Positions 19,149 to 27,101 of a stretch of DNA of 39,228 nt are shown here, piece by piece; the stretch's first letter is position 1, and each line of letters begins with the position of its first letter. The position numbers and the translations under genes were made by a program. This stretch comes from a virus, in the IMG/VR virus record IMGVR_UViG_3300009593_000045, positions 1 to 39,228 of that record, one strand, 5' to 3'. The notes below the pieces were generated by a model. It searched no databases, was not told the DNA's origin, and saw nothing but the letters and a program-made list of their open reading frames with translations.

Positions 19149-19475
19149 ACCAAATGCACCGCTACCGTTAGTACCAGTATTATCAAAGATAACTAAATCA
19201 CCACCTTCGTATCCTGAACCACTTGCTTCAATGTATACTTCTTCTACAGAACCTGTTTTTATACCTTCTACTACAGAAGTTGCAAGACCTACTTGACCTA
19301 ATTGGTCTTTTGAACCTTGGAAATTAATATCATCATTTATTGCATATAGAGAACCTATTGAAGCACTACTTGCTTCTAATAACAGACCACCACCGTCTTC
19401 TAGAAGAATGTCTCCGTCATCATCATGTGCAAGGTATACGGAAGAATCACTATCATTAAATGTTGAAATGAAACC

Positions 19476-19478
19476 CTA
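19476..19478 (-). other. In-frame amber codon within the gp7-like gene
   Basis: The reading frame ...AGTV-TAG-GFISTFNDSDSSVYLA... stays open and protein-like on both sides in the same frame. TAG ends other genes here (gp25, gp59, the 529-residue fibre gene), so UAG is not generally reassigned. Confidence 0.8.
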
Positions 19479-20462
19479 TACTGTTCCTGCTCTTTTGATT
19501 TTGGTATTTCTATCTAAAAGTTCTATCCCAGAACCTTCTCTAAATGCTTTACTTGCTACGTTTGTTATATCAAGTGAAAACAATGTATCAGAACCAACCA
19601 CTGGGTATACAATGTTAACGATACCCTGTGCGTAAACAACTCCACCTTCATATTCAGTTATGGTATCTGTTGCTTGTGGTCTATCTTTTTCTATAGGGAT
19701 ATTAACAACCATTCTTCTTTCTGAAACATAAGAAGATTCACTTGACTTGATTGTATTATCGAATGGGTATGATACCTCTGCTTCCTGCCCGTATAGAAGT
19801 CTTAAAAGGAACTTTAATGAATCAGGTGAACCTTTCTTTTGATAAAGGTCTCTGATATGTTTTATTGTACTTCTCTTGTTTGAGTTCAAACTCGCATCAA
19901 GAGAGGGCATGAAATCTTTTTGGAAATATTCTAAGAATGATTCCGTTGTTTTATCTACGTCTGAGTATTCTAAGATTTTATTATTTGCACGAATACTAGA
20001 TTCTTTATATGTGGAAACAACACCAGTTTGTCCACTTGTTCTACCAGTTACGGTTTCATTATTTTTAAAACCTAAACCTGAAATAGTCTTAACGAATAAT
20101 TGGTCTCCGTTAACGACATTAATTTTTGCAACTGCTTTAGATGTATTACCAACAAGATACTCACCTACAGTAAATGGGTCAGCACTTGCAGTTGGATTAT
20201 CAACTGTTCGTTCTAATAGTATTTTATTATCTGCAGTTGTAGAAGGAGAGATGGTTGCAGTTTCATAAAGTAAACTACTCCCATCTTCCAATCCTACGTT
20301 ATCAATAGTCGATTGACTTTTGAGAACTACCGTTTCATGTTCTAGAAACTCAAAGTACGCTTTCAGGAAGGCGACAAATTCTGGCGACTCTGCCTGAACA
20401 AAGTCGGGTACTAGACTATTAAGTCTAGGTAGTAATTTGTCAACCCCCTGAATTCCACTCAT
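19476..20462 (-). CDS. N-terminal part of the gp7-like baseplate wedge protein
   Basis: A 328-residue open frame ending at the amber codon. Residues 1-45 (LLPRLNSLVPDFVQAESPEFVAFLKAYFEFLE, of which LVPDFVQAESPEF is distinctive) and 170-250 (FLEYFQKDFMPSLDASLNSN, KHIRDLYQKKGSPDSLKFLLRLLYG, EVSYPFD) are the conserved head of the large wedge protein found after gp6 in marine T4-like phages. A beta segment (residues 100-150, GEYLVGNTSKAVAKI, TGRTSGQTGVV) resembles modules in the giant baseplate protein. The ATG lies 2 bases after the end of the preceding gene, without a clear Shine-Dalgarno, suggesting coupling. The name gp7 rests on position and size of the joined frame, not on direct alignment with T4 gp7. 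Confidence 0.65.
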   Translation of the reverse strand: MSGIQGVDKLLPRLNSLVPDFVQAESPEFVAFLKAYFEFLEHETVVLKSQSTIDNVGLEDGSSLLYETATISPSTTADNKILLERTVDNPTASADPFTVGEYLVGNTSKAVAKINVVNGDQLFVKTISGLGFKNNETVTGRTSGQTGVVSTYKESSIRANNKILEYSDVDKTTESFLEYFQKDFMPSLDASLNSNKRSTIKHIRDLYQKKGSPDSLKFLLRLLYGQEAEVSYPFDNTIKSSESSYVSERRMVVNIPIEKDRPQATDTITEYEGGVVYAQGIVNIVYPVVGSDTLFSLDITNVASKAFREGSGIELLDRNTKIKRAGTV

Positions 20463-20463
20463 A

Positions 20464-20943
20464 TTATGATAGTGTTACTGTACTATTAAAGTTTGCTAGA
20501 AGATACCAGTTAGAACCGTCCCAAATACAAACAACCGCTTCACCCAAAGCATTTTGAGAGACTTGGTTACTTGAACTTGTTCCACTTCCGAAACTAGTTA
20601 TGGTAATGTTAGCCGCATGGGTAGATGCAGGTTCAGTTTTTTGATAAATCACTTTTAACTGACCAACGTCTGTTCCGTTGTCTAACGTAAATGCAACATC
20701 ACCTGAAGCACCTGATAAATCAATCGCAGTTGCGAAAGAAGAAGCAAGGTTACTTGCGGTTGCTGTTACGGTTGTAATATCGTCAACTGCTAAGTGAGTT
20801 GGGATATTTTCAAAAAGTTGAGCAATTGTCATCTTTTTGTTTACTGGCGTTCCGCCAGGGTTATCAACGATGTGAAGTAAATCATCACCACCAATGTCTG
20901 CGTCTGCTACTGCAGTTAACGCTGATATTTTCTTATCTGCCAT
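20464..20943 (-). CDS. Small fibre-like structural protein
   Basis: A 159-residue protein with an AGGAGA ribosome binding site. The start (KKISALTAVADADIGGDDLLHIVDN, with TPVNKKMTIAQLFENI following) is a widespread N-terminal segment of phage virion and fibre proteins. Residues 60-159 form a beta domain with ITSFGSG and an ending VVCIWDGSNWYLLANF, a pattern seen in capsid-decorating and fibre domains. It is inserted between gp6 and the gp7-like gene. It is probably a virion protein; its location in the particle is unknown. Confidence 0.65.
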   Translation of the reverse strand: MADKKISALTAVADADIGGDDLLHIVDNPGGTPVNKKMTIAQLFENIPTHLAVDDITTVTATASNLASSFATAIDLSGASGDVAFTLDNGTDVGQLKVIYQKTEPASTHAANITITSFGSGTSSSNQVSQNALGEAVVCIWDGSNWYLLANFNSTVTLS

Positions 20944-21015
20944 TTGAATTTTCTCCTATTGTAATCCAATTTAATGGTAAACTACTCAGGGGACTCCTGA
21001 CCACTTTATCCATGG
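20944..21015 (-). other. Short intergenic region between gp6 and the next gene
   Basis: Seventy-two bases with no gene. It contains a small imperfect hairpin TCAGG-GGACT-CCTGA (20977-20991) and then the AGGAGA ribosome binding site of the next gene. No U-run follows, so it is not a convincing terminator. No late -10 box is seen. Confidence 0.3.
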
Positions 21016-22890
21016 TTAATAAGTCGAGGTTGATGTTGGAGTAAATCCTACACCAGCACTCGATTCACCGCTTGCAACGGTGTCCAATTCACTTGTGACC
21101 TTGATATCAGCAGAAGAGATATCGATTAACGAACCTCTTTTTGCAATAACATCATTTGAATTAGGTATTAAAGTGAAGTCAATCGTATTGTCTGAATTAA
21201 CTGTTGAAGTTATGTTCAGAGCATTGATTGTTATTTTACCAGTACCGTATGCGATAGTACCCGCTTGACTATCTTGATAGACTCTTACAGAACCTGAAAG
21301 ATAGTACCTACGAATATTACCTTCACCGTCATCATCAAAATACATGATATTCGATGCATCGCCACTAATGTAAAATCCTGTTGTCGAAGTAATACCACCA
21401 GCATGTTTATTATGTCCACTGTGTGGGTTATACAACGGGTTACCAAAGTCTACTATTAATCCATTAGTTTGACCTAGTAACAAAATCTTTTTCTTGAGTT
21501 TCAATCTCACGTTAGTTATATTTGATAGAATAGAACTATCAACATCGTCTATAATTTTTAGAAGATTTGAATGTCTGAATATACTATCAAAGTTGTTAAG
21601 GTTATCTCTATCATATTTAATGATAGCGTCCTTAACCAAAGTTTCTAACTCACCACTTGTTAAATCTGTTGCCTTTTCATTGTATTTAAATACGGTTGAA
21701 AGCATAATCTTAATAATTTCAGGGTCTACTATTTCAGGTCTAACTGTGATTACGTTTAGTTTGTTTAGATTTGCTTTGACTTGATTTTTTTCTATGTCTG
21801 ATAAGTAATCACTGTTCAAAGGTTTGATTGCAACAAAAACTTTACCATATTCAGGTGGGTCATTATCTTCACCACCCCATACCGCTACTGCGTCTGCATT
21901 TGGATAATACTCTGATACTTTTGCTTTGTAGTCATTCAATGTTACTAATCTGTTTTGTGAAGAATAGAACTTTGTTGCTTTAAATTTAATTGACTCAACA
22001 CTTTCTTTTTCCGCACCACCCTGTGCGATACTTGTAGTTACAACTGTTGAATCTGAAAAACCGTTTATGTTATCTAAAAGAGTAAAAGTGTTTGCACCAT
22101 TAGCATGAATCAAGTCTACAATTGTATATTGAATCGTAATGATATCTCCGTCATTTAATTCTTTACCGATACTACCGTCACCAAAATACACTTCTGTATA
22201 TCCGTCTTCGTTTTCTTGCGTGAAAAATACTTCACTGGTAGAAAGAATATTTGATATATCACTTGCAAGTGCATATGCTGTACTTGTACCACCTGAGTTT
22301 ACAGATACAGTCATTGCACTTCTATCGATTCTAGGTTGACTTAATACAAATTTAGGATTTGCAAGTTGTCTATCATAAACAAAAACGTCACTTGCATTTG
22401 TTCCCTGTTTTAAATTTACGTTTGCGTAAGTAAAACTCTTTCCGTTTGGGTGAGGTGTTACACCTGAACTTACAACAAAGTTAAATGCTTTACCGTCATA
22501 CTGAGTTGAAAATCTTGTTCCTGCTGGGATAGTCATATCGTTTGCACTTGGATATGTACCGTCTGCATTTCTTACGTTGTTCATGGTTAGGTCAATAATT
22601 GCTGTAGAGGCAGTTTCTGAAGCAGGAGTAAAACCTAAATCTTTCGCACGTGATACAACGTTCTTTCTCATTTGTGCGGAATCTAAGAATAGTTCTGAAG
22701 CAGCTATGTTTGTATTTACTGCCCCGATATGTGATGAATACGCAAGTAAGTCTATTAACATTGAAAGTGTTGAACCTTCAAAGTCATAATCCTTTAGACT
22801 ATCTTGTCCTTTTAAATAACTTTTCAGATTTTGACTTATATCGTCAAAGTCTAAATCAGTTACATTTAGTGATGAACTTTTAACTGCCAT
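21016..22890 (-). CDS. 6: Baseplate wedge protein gp6
   Basis: A 624-residue protein close in size to T4 gp6 (660). The N-terminal part LNVTDLDFDDISQNLKSYLK, then YDFEGSTLSMLIDLLAYSSHIGAVN and NIAASELFLDSAQMRKNVVSRA is the hallmark of gp6/baseplate-J-like proteins. Further on, YTEVYFGDGSIGKELNDGD and QNRLVTLNDYKAKVSEYYPNADAVAVWGGE match the J-like core. The C-terminal 130 residues are beta-rich. gp6 forms the ring that joins baseplate wedges and changes shape when the sheath contracts. It has a GAGGA ribosome binding site and directly follows gp25, its T4 partner. Confidence 0.9.
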   Translation of the reverse strand: MAVKSSSLNVTDLDFDDISQNLKSYLKGQDSLKDYDFEGSTLSMLIDLLAYSSHIGAVNTNIAASELFLDSAQMRKNVVSRAKDLGFTPASETASTAIIDLTMNNVRNADGTYPSANDMTIPAGTRFSTQYDGKAFNFVVSSGVTPHPNGKSFTYANVNLKQGTNASDVFVYDRQLANPKFVLSQPRIDRSAMTVSVNSGGTSTAYALASDISNILSTSEVFFTQENEDGYTEVYFGDGSIGKELNDGDIITIQYTIVDLIHANGANTFTLLDNINGFSDSTVVTTSIAQGGAEKESVESIKFKATKFYSSQNRLVTLNDYKAKVSEYYPNADAVAVWGGEDNDPPEYGKVFVAIKPLNSDYLSDIEKNQVKANLNKLNVITVRPEIVDPEIIKIMLSTVFKYNEKATDLTSGELETLVKDAIIKYDRDNLNNFDSIFRHSNLLKIIDDVDSSILSNITNVRLKLKKKILLLGQTNGLIVDFGNPLYNPHSGHNKHAGGITSTTGFYISGDASNIMYFDDDGEGNIRRYYLSGSVRVYQDSQAGTIAYGTGKITINALNITSTVNSDNTIDFTLIPNSNDVIAKRGSLIDISSADIKVTSELDTVASGESSAGVGFTPTSTSTY

Positions 22891-22900
22891 TTAGTGTCCT

Positions 22901-23320
22901 CTATCTTGCCCTGTTAACAGTGAAATCTAGTTCCTGTCCTTGGGCGCTATTCTTTATGTTGTAGAAAATAGTAACGTTCATTTCATTTCTATCCGATACG
23001 TCACCTAGTAAGACTTTTACATTTTCTACTCTTGGTTCAAAGTCTTCTATAATCTTTTGAACTCTTTTTGCAAGTCTTCTTACTTTCCTATCTGTGTTTA
23101 ATTCAAAAAGTTGATTCCTCAACGAAGACCCTAAACTTGGTTTGAAGGGTCTCTCATAAAAATTAGTTAGAACGATATTTCTAACTGCACGTCTGACAGC
23201 GTCTGTATCATATTTGATAGTAACGTCACCAGTAACTGGGTGTGGTTTAAACCTAAAATCTATATCTGCGTATAGTTTTGATTCTGCAACGTTTTGTCCC
23301 TGTGATTTTAAGTCTGCCAT
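22901..23320 (-). CDS. 25: Baseplate wedge protein gp25
   Basis: A 139-residue protein of the gp25-like family (T4 gp25 is 132 residues). Seen: FKPHPVTGDVTIKYDTDAVRRAVRN, TNFYERPFKPSLGSSL (the family core with the Glu-Arg-Pro-Phe signature) and the VENVKVLLGDVS, then NVTIFYNI strands. gp25 nucleates sheath assembly on the baseplate and binds gp6 and gp53. Its ATG is exactly 5 bases after TATAAATA, with no Shine-Dalgarno, so it may be read from a leaderless late mRNA. It ends in TAG and is followed 10 bases later by gp6. Confidence 0.93.
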   Translation of the reverse strand: MADLKSQGQNVAESKLYADIDFRFKPHPVTGDVTIKYDTDAVRRAVRNIVLTNFYERPFKPSLGSSLRNQLFELNTDRKVRRLAKRVQKIIEDFEPRVENVKVLLGDVSDRNEMNVTIFYNIKNSAQGQELDFTVNRAR

Positions 23321-23325
23321 ACTTC

Positions 23326-23333
23326 TATTTATA
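23326..23333 (-). promoter_or_regulatory. Late -10 box five bases from the gp25 start codon
   Basis: TATAAATA-GAAGT-ATG on the minus strand. By T4 late spacing, transcription would begin at the A of the gp25 ATG. The box lies in the gap between gp5 and gp25. Confidence 0.68.
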
Positions 23334-23337
23334 CCAT

Positions 23338-24648
23338 TTACGCATCAGGAATTGAAGAATCGTTTGTCTTACCTGCGTTAGCACCAGTACCAGTATCCAT
23401 AGATGTTGTTTTGTGTTTATGAGTCGCAAGAGTCGGTGCATTTCCAGCGTCTGTTGATACGTCACCAACTGAATGTGTTGTTTTAGTAACATGTACTGTA
23501 CCGTCAACTGTTAAATTTGTAGTCATAAGTGTTTCGGGTGAAGTGAATGTTGTATTACCAACCACGTCTGCATTGAGTGTTCCGCCTATACTTGCATTTA
23601 CGTTTCCGTCTACCATTAAATCTGTATGTCCTGCTACGTAGATATCTGCATTACCTGTTGCTACTGCAATTCTAACATTACCCTTTTCGACAGACACGTC
23701 TACGTTACCACCGACAATTAGTTTATTGTCTTTTGCAACTACAGTATAATTATCATTTACAATTCTAGTTACCTCTGAACCGTCAGGGTGTATCTCATGG
23801 AATGTTCCACTCCTATGTTCGAGTGCCATTCTTTCTACACCAAGAGTATCGTCTATCTCAACGATATGTCCTGACTCTGTAGTCATGGATTTGTTATATG
23901 GATATACTGGTTTAGCAGGTGATACTGGGAATCCCCATTCTTCGTCTACTACTCTTTTCTTTGTATTGTCTGTAAAGATTTCTTTTGTGTTTACGTGTTT
24001 TAGATTCTCAACTTTATCGTCTACAACTTTTGTAAAACTTCTATGTGTATATGTTGCGATACCTGTTGTGTTATCATTTAAATCTGAAGCGTCATAGTAT
24101 CTTGGATAGTAAGGTAAATCATCTTTGGTAAGTTCTACTTCTTCTATTGTTGAACCTGTTCCGTCATAGTTCAGCGTGAGAGACTTGACGTGTTTTGGTG
24201 CGGTATCTAATGCAGTAGTCAATCCAAAAGTTCTAGTCCTGTCATGCGTAGGTGTTTCCCCGTCTGGCGTCTCAGCATAGTCTTCTACTGTTAATCGTCT
24301 TGGGTCATTGAATCCGTCTTCAATCTTTCTCTGTATCAATTCGTCTTTGATTGTAATACGAGAACCCTGTGCAGGCATTCCAGCTGCTACACCAAGAACC
24401 ACTGGGTCTTGCATATAGTTTTCGTCTCTCCAAAAACCGAATACCGTAGACCCTTCTACGAGACCGTTACCTTTTCCGAATCCTGAGAGTCCTGCTTCTG
24501 TTGTTGGAAGTAATACTTGCGCCCATGGTAAATCAGGTGTTGAGATTTGGTCTTTGATATGAGTATGCACTCCGTGTACACGCACACGCACACGGCCAAT
24601 CTTTAATGGGTCTTGTCTGTCTTCTACTATCCCGTACCAAAATTTCAT
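23338..24648 (-). CDS. 5: Baseplate central spike protein gp5 without lysozyme domain
   Basis: A 436-residue protein. Residues 1-100 form the OB-fold of gp5/VgrG/gpV proteins (KFWYGIVEDRQDPLKIGRVRVRV, with PWAQVLLP and VFGFWRDENYMQDPVVLG following). Residues about 270-400 are a repetitive beta-helix (HIVEIDDTLG, MALEHRSG, VDVSVEKGNVRIAV, DLMVDGNVNASIGG). The end has HKH at 410-412, like the HxH iron-binding tip of P2-type spikes. T4 gp5 (575 residues) has a lysozyme domain between the OB-fold and helix; here no lysozyme signature is seen and the protein is shorter. It trimerises below the hub and pierces the outer membrane. It has a TTGGAGAT ribosome binding site. Confidence 0.85.
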   Translation of the reverse strand: MKFWYGIVEDRQDPLKIGRVRVRVHGVHTHIKDQISTPDLPWAQVLLPTTEAGLSGFGKGNGLVEGSTVFGFWRDENYMQDPVVLGVAAGMPAQGSRITIKDELIQRKIEDGFNDPRRLTVEDYAETPDGETPTHDRTRTFGLTTALDTAPKHVKSLTLNYDGTGSTIEEVELTKDDLPYYPRYYDASDLNDNTTGIATYTHRSFTKVVDDKVENLKHVNTKEIFTDNTKKRVVDEEWGFPVSPAKPVYPYNKSMTTESGHIVEIDDTLGVERMALEHRSGTFHEIHPDGSEVTRIVNDNYTVVAKDNKLIVGGNVDVSVEKGNVRIAVATGNADIYVAGHTDLMVDGNVNASIGGTLNADVVGNTTFTSPETLMTTNLTVDGTVHVTKTTHSVGDVSTDAGNAPTLATHKHKTTSMDTGTGANAGKTNDSSIPDA

Positions 24649-24649
24649 T

Positions 24650-24889
24650 TTATCTCCAAGGTAACATTGTCATACCAAGTTGATTCAAACCCAACTCTAA
24701 TAATATGAATACTAATAGACATGGGCCTAATTGCCATGCCCACCATTGCCAACCTTCTAAACTATCTACCCATTGTCTGAGTTTACTGTTTCGTGCTTTA
24801 TCATATGCACCACTCTTTTCGCCTATTCTGTTTGCCCAATAGTTTGGGTCTACCCAATTTTTAAGTGACTTTAAGAATCTTACTATCAT
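24650..24889 (-). CDS. Small single-pass membrane protein
   Basis: A 79-residue protein. Residues 1-48 are basic and Trp-rich (IVRFLKSLKNWVDPNYWANR), and residues 50-73 are a hydrophobic helix (WAWQLGPCLLVFILLELGL). Its start overlaps the preceding stop (ATGA) and follows a GAGGG ribosome binding site; gp5 starts just after its stop. It sits between hub and spike genes, where cyanophages also encode small membrane proteins. Roles in lysis or in DNA injection are both possible and neither is shown. Confidence 0.65.
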   Translation of the reverse strand: MIVRFLKSLKNWVDPNYWANRIGEKSGAYDKARNSKLRQWVDSLEGWQWWAWQLGPCLLVFILLELGLNQLGMTMLPWR

Positions 24890-26367
24890 ATTTCCCTCGG
24901 TGGTGCTGAATTATCTAATGGTGTATAGTCTGCAATCTTCTTCGCATAACTTTCTTTCACGCACTCAACAAAACATTTTCCTACCTTATCAGCAGGAACA
25001 CCGTTAACACATATGTCTGTAATTAAGTATCTATTGTCATTCATTTTATCTGAAATATCTACACCACCTGTTGAAGATTGCGGTGGTGGTATATCTAATT
25101 GTATAACTGTACCTACACTTAAATCTGTTCTCATAGGTATTGTGATTATAATTCTGTTCTGTTGTAGTATCTCTAACATTGCTCTACGTTCTAATTTACC
25201 TGAGTCAACTTTAGCAGACCAACCTTTAAATGATTCATCAGTATCTAACTTATCCGCATTGTCAAAAGAATGTACCATTTTGGTATCGTAGATTTTTAAT
25301 GAATCATATTTGTGACCTAAATTAGTATCAACATCTTTTTCTGTGGTTGGCGGAGATACTTTTGCGTCCGTTACATTTTCTGTTGTAAATACTTTTTCAA
25401 AGACTTCATTCTCGTCACCTGTTCTAATTAATGGAAAACCTGATAAATGATTTTCTGCATTTCTATTGAATAGTTCGTCAATAGAATACAAGTCTATTTC
25501 GTCAACCTTTCTTATTGGGTCATAAGTTATTTGTGTTGACGCATACGCACCACCAACCATTCCTCTCAATGTATCTGCTCTTTGCGGAACTTCGATTGCT
25601 TCAATAACTGTATTAACACCACCGTCAGCATTTGCGTCCACGTCTGCAGTTTCTGTATCTCCCTGTCTTGAACCATATGAGAATTTAAGTGGAAACTCTT
25701 CTTGAAACATTGTATCAATACTTTTAAAAACGAATCCGCCATTTAATGTTTGGTAAAAGAACATACCATTTCTATATACTGCTTTGTCTTCTAATCCTTT
25801 ATCTGCATTGTTGACTGTAAAATCTATAAACTTATCAATCGTCCAGTTGGGTACAACCATTTGTTGATTATCAGGTTTTGAATCTTCCCAATGCACGAAC
25901 TCGTCTATTTTCATATGTCCTTCATTAATAAGAACGTTCTGTAACATTTTATCATATGAACCACGCATGACTCTAGATACTCTAGTATTTCTAGCAGTAA
26001 ACATGCGTGGGTCACATACTTTTAAAACATAAGCTTGTGTTGCTTGGTCTACCCTGTTGATTGAATTTATCTTGTAGACTTTCAAGTCTTTGTCTATGGT
26101 AAACTCTTTGGAAGCTTCTTCTCCCATACCTTCAATTTGTTTGACTGCAATACGTATGTACTCGTCACCCGTAATTTTAAAATTCTTTAGTAGGTCAAGA
26201 CCGTCTATGACATTGATATCACCTGTAACGAACTTATTGTAAATACTTTCGTAAAGACGAAAAGATAAGACAAGACCCTGTATATCTACAGACTCGCCTT
26301 CTTGGTTTACTAGATTAATTGCGTCAATGGTGAATACACCACCCTGCATGTTTTTCTTTTCAGTCAT
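24886..26367 (-). CDS. gp27-like baseplate hub protein
   Basis: A 493-residue protein between gp53 and gp5, the place of the hub in marine T4-like phages. Seen: an N-terminal FTIDAINLVNQEGESVDIQG, LVLSFRLYESIYNKFVTGDI segment, a YIRIAVKQIEG strand, the conserved NNADKGLEDKAVYRNGMFFYQT and the C-terminal IIITIPMRTDLSVGTVIQLD with MNDNRYLITDICV, which together look like the two tube-like barrels plus barrel domain of hub proteins (gp27, gpD, VgrG). It is larger than T4 gp27 (391). It would form the trimeric ring that joins tube and spike. The family is inferred from position and layout. Confidence 0.65.
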   Translation of the reverse strand: MTEKKNMQGGVFTIDAINLVNQEGESVDIQGLVLSFRLYESIYNKFVTGDINVIDGLDLLKNFKITGDEYIRIAVKQIEGMGEEASKEFTIDKDLKVYKINSINRVDQATQAYVLKVCDPRMFTARNTRVSRVMRGSYDKMLQNVLINEGHMKIDEFVHWEDSKPDNQQMVVPNWTIDKFIDFTVNNADKGLEDKAVYRNGMFFYQTLNGGFVFKSIDTMFQEEFPLKFSYGSRQGDTETADVDANADGGVNTVIEAIEVPQRADTLRGMVGGAYASTQITYDPIRKVDEIDLYSIDELFNRNAENHLSGFPLIRTGDENEVFEKVFTTENVTDAKVSPPTTEKDVDTNLGHKYDSLKIYDTKMVHSFDNADKLDTDESFKGWSAKVDSGKLERRAMLEILQQNRIIITIPMRTDLSVGTVIQLDIPPPQSSTGGVDISDKMNDNRYLITDICVNGVPADKVGKCFVECVKESYAKKIADYTPLDNSAPPREI

Positions 26368-27101
26368 TATACACTCATTACACGTTCAAACTCAGATACC
26401 ACTCTTCGTATGAACTCAGGTCTGATAACTTTTATCTTTCTTCTCGCTTCGTTGTCTTCGTATTCTTTTTGCCAATACGTTCTTGGTTGATAGGTTCCCG
26501 TAGTATTGTTGTTATATCTAAAACCTTTATCTATTGCGTCAGGGTCATAGTAATATGCAACACCGTCTTGCCCGTCTTTAACACTGCTAGGTGTAAAACT
26601 CTTAGTGCTACTCGTACCTGTAACCGCCTGGCTGGCCACAAATTTTCGCCCGTTTGTTGTTTCTACTAAAATTCTATTATAAGTTGGGTCAACTTTTAAA
26701 ACTTTACCTTTACTTGCCCCTTGAGTTATGTCTTCACCAATTAAAAATTTAGAAGTCGAAGATACTATGTCTGTACTCGTAGACGCAACTAAGAATTGGC
26801 CAGGATATGTAGATTTCATATAATTTTCAAATGTAGAAGTATCCATATACCAATCATAATAATTAGTAATTTCATTTGCAAGAAATATTGTCCAGTGCAA
26901 ATCACCATTACCGTATAACTTACTCGCAACTACATCAGGTCTTTCGCCTTCTTGGAGTTCATAAAATGTATAATCGATTACTTGATTAAGTTGTGTTCCT
27001 TCTAACTTTGCTTTACGAAAGAAGTCTTTGATTGTAACAATCTTTCCGTTACTGAGTGTGTATCTTACTTCGGGAAAGTTTTTAAATAGTTCGTTTGCCA
27101 T
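26367..27101 (-). CDS. 53: Baseplate wedge protein gp53
   Basis: A 244-residue protein (T4 gp53 is 196). Seen: FKNFPEVRYTLSNGKIVTIKDFFRK at the start, YTFYELQEGERPDVVASKLYG, DLHWTIFLANEI and YYDWYMDTSTF, the gp53 core with its LysM-like part. An insertion (residues 110-180, FLIGEDITQGASKG, VDPTYNRILVETTNG) explains the extra length. gp53 clamps neighbouring wedges around the hub. The start overlaps the gp48 stop (TAATG) with a GAGGAG ribosome binding site. Confidence 0.88.
   Translation of the reverse strand: MANELFKNFPEVRYTLSNGKIVTIKDFFRKAKLEGTQLNQVIDYTFYELQEGERPDVVASKLYGNGDLHWTIFLANEITNYYDWYMDTSTFENYMKSTYPGQFLVASTSTDIVSSTSKFLIGEDITQGASKGKVLKVDPTYNRILVETTNGRKFVASQAVTGTSSTKSFTPSSVKDGQDGVAYYYDPDAIDKGFRYNNNTTGTYQPRTYWQKEYEDNEARRKIKVIRPEFIRRVVSEFERVMSV

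Noticed and set aside
19476-19478. Global reassignment of TAG to an amino acid
   Set aside because: TAG is used as the true stop of gp25, gp59, the 529-residue fibre gene (followed by TGA) and the partial gene at the right edge, and no other gene has in-frame TAG.
20977-20991. Terminator between gp6 and the next gene
   Set aside because: The stem is only 5 bp and there is no T-run on the transcribed strand.
24650-24889. Holin assignment for the 79-residue membrane protein
   Set aside because: Only one membrane helix is seen, with no lysis genes nearby; left as a membrane protein of unknown role.
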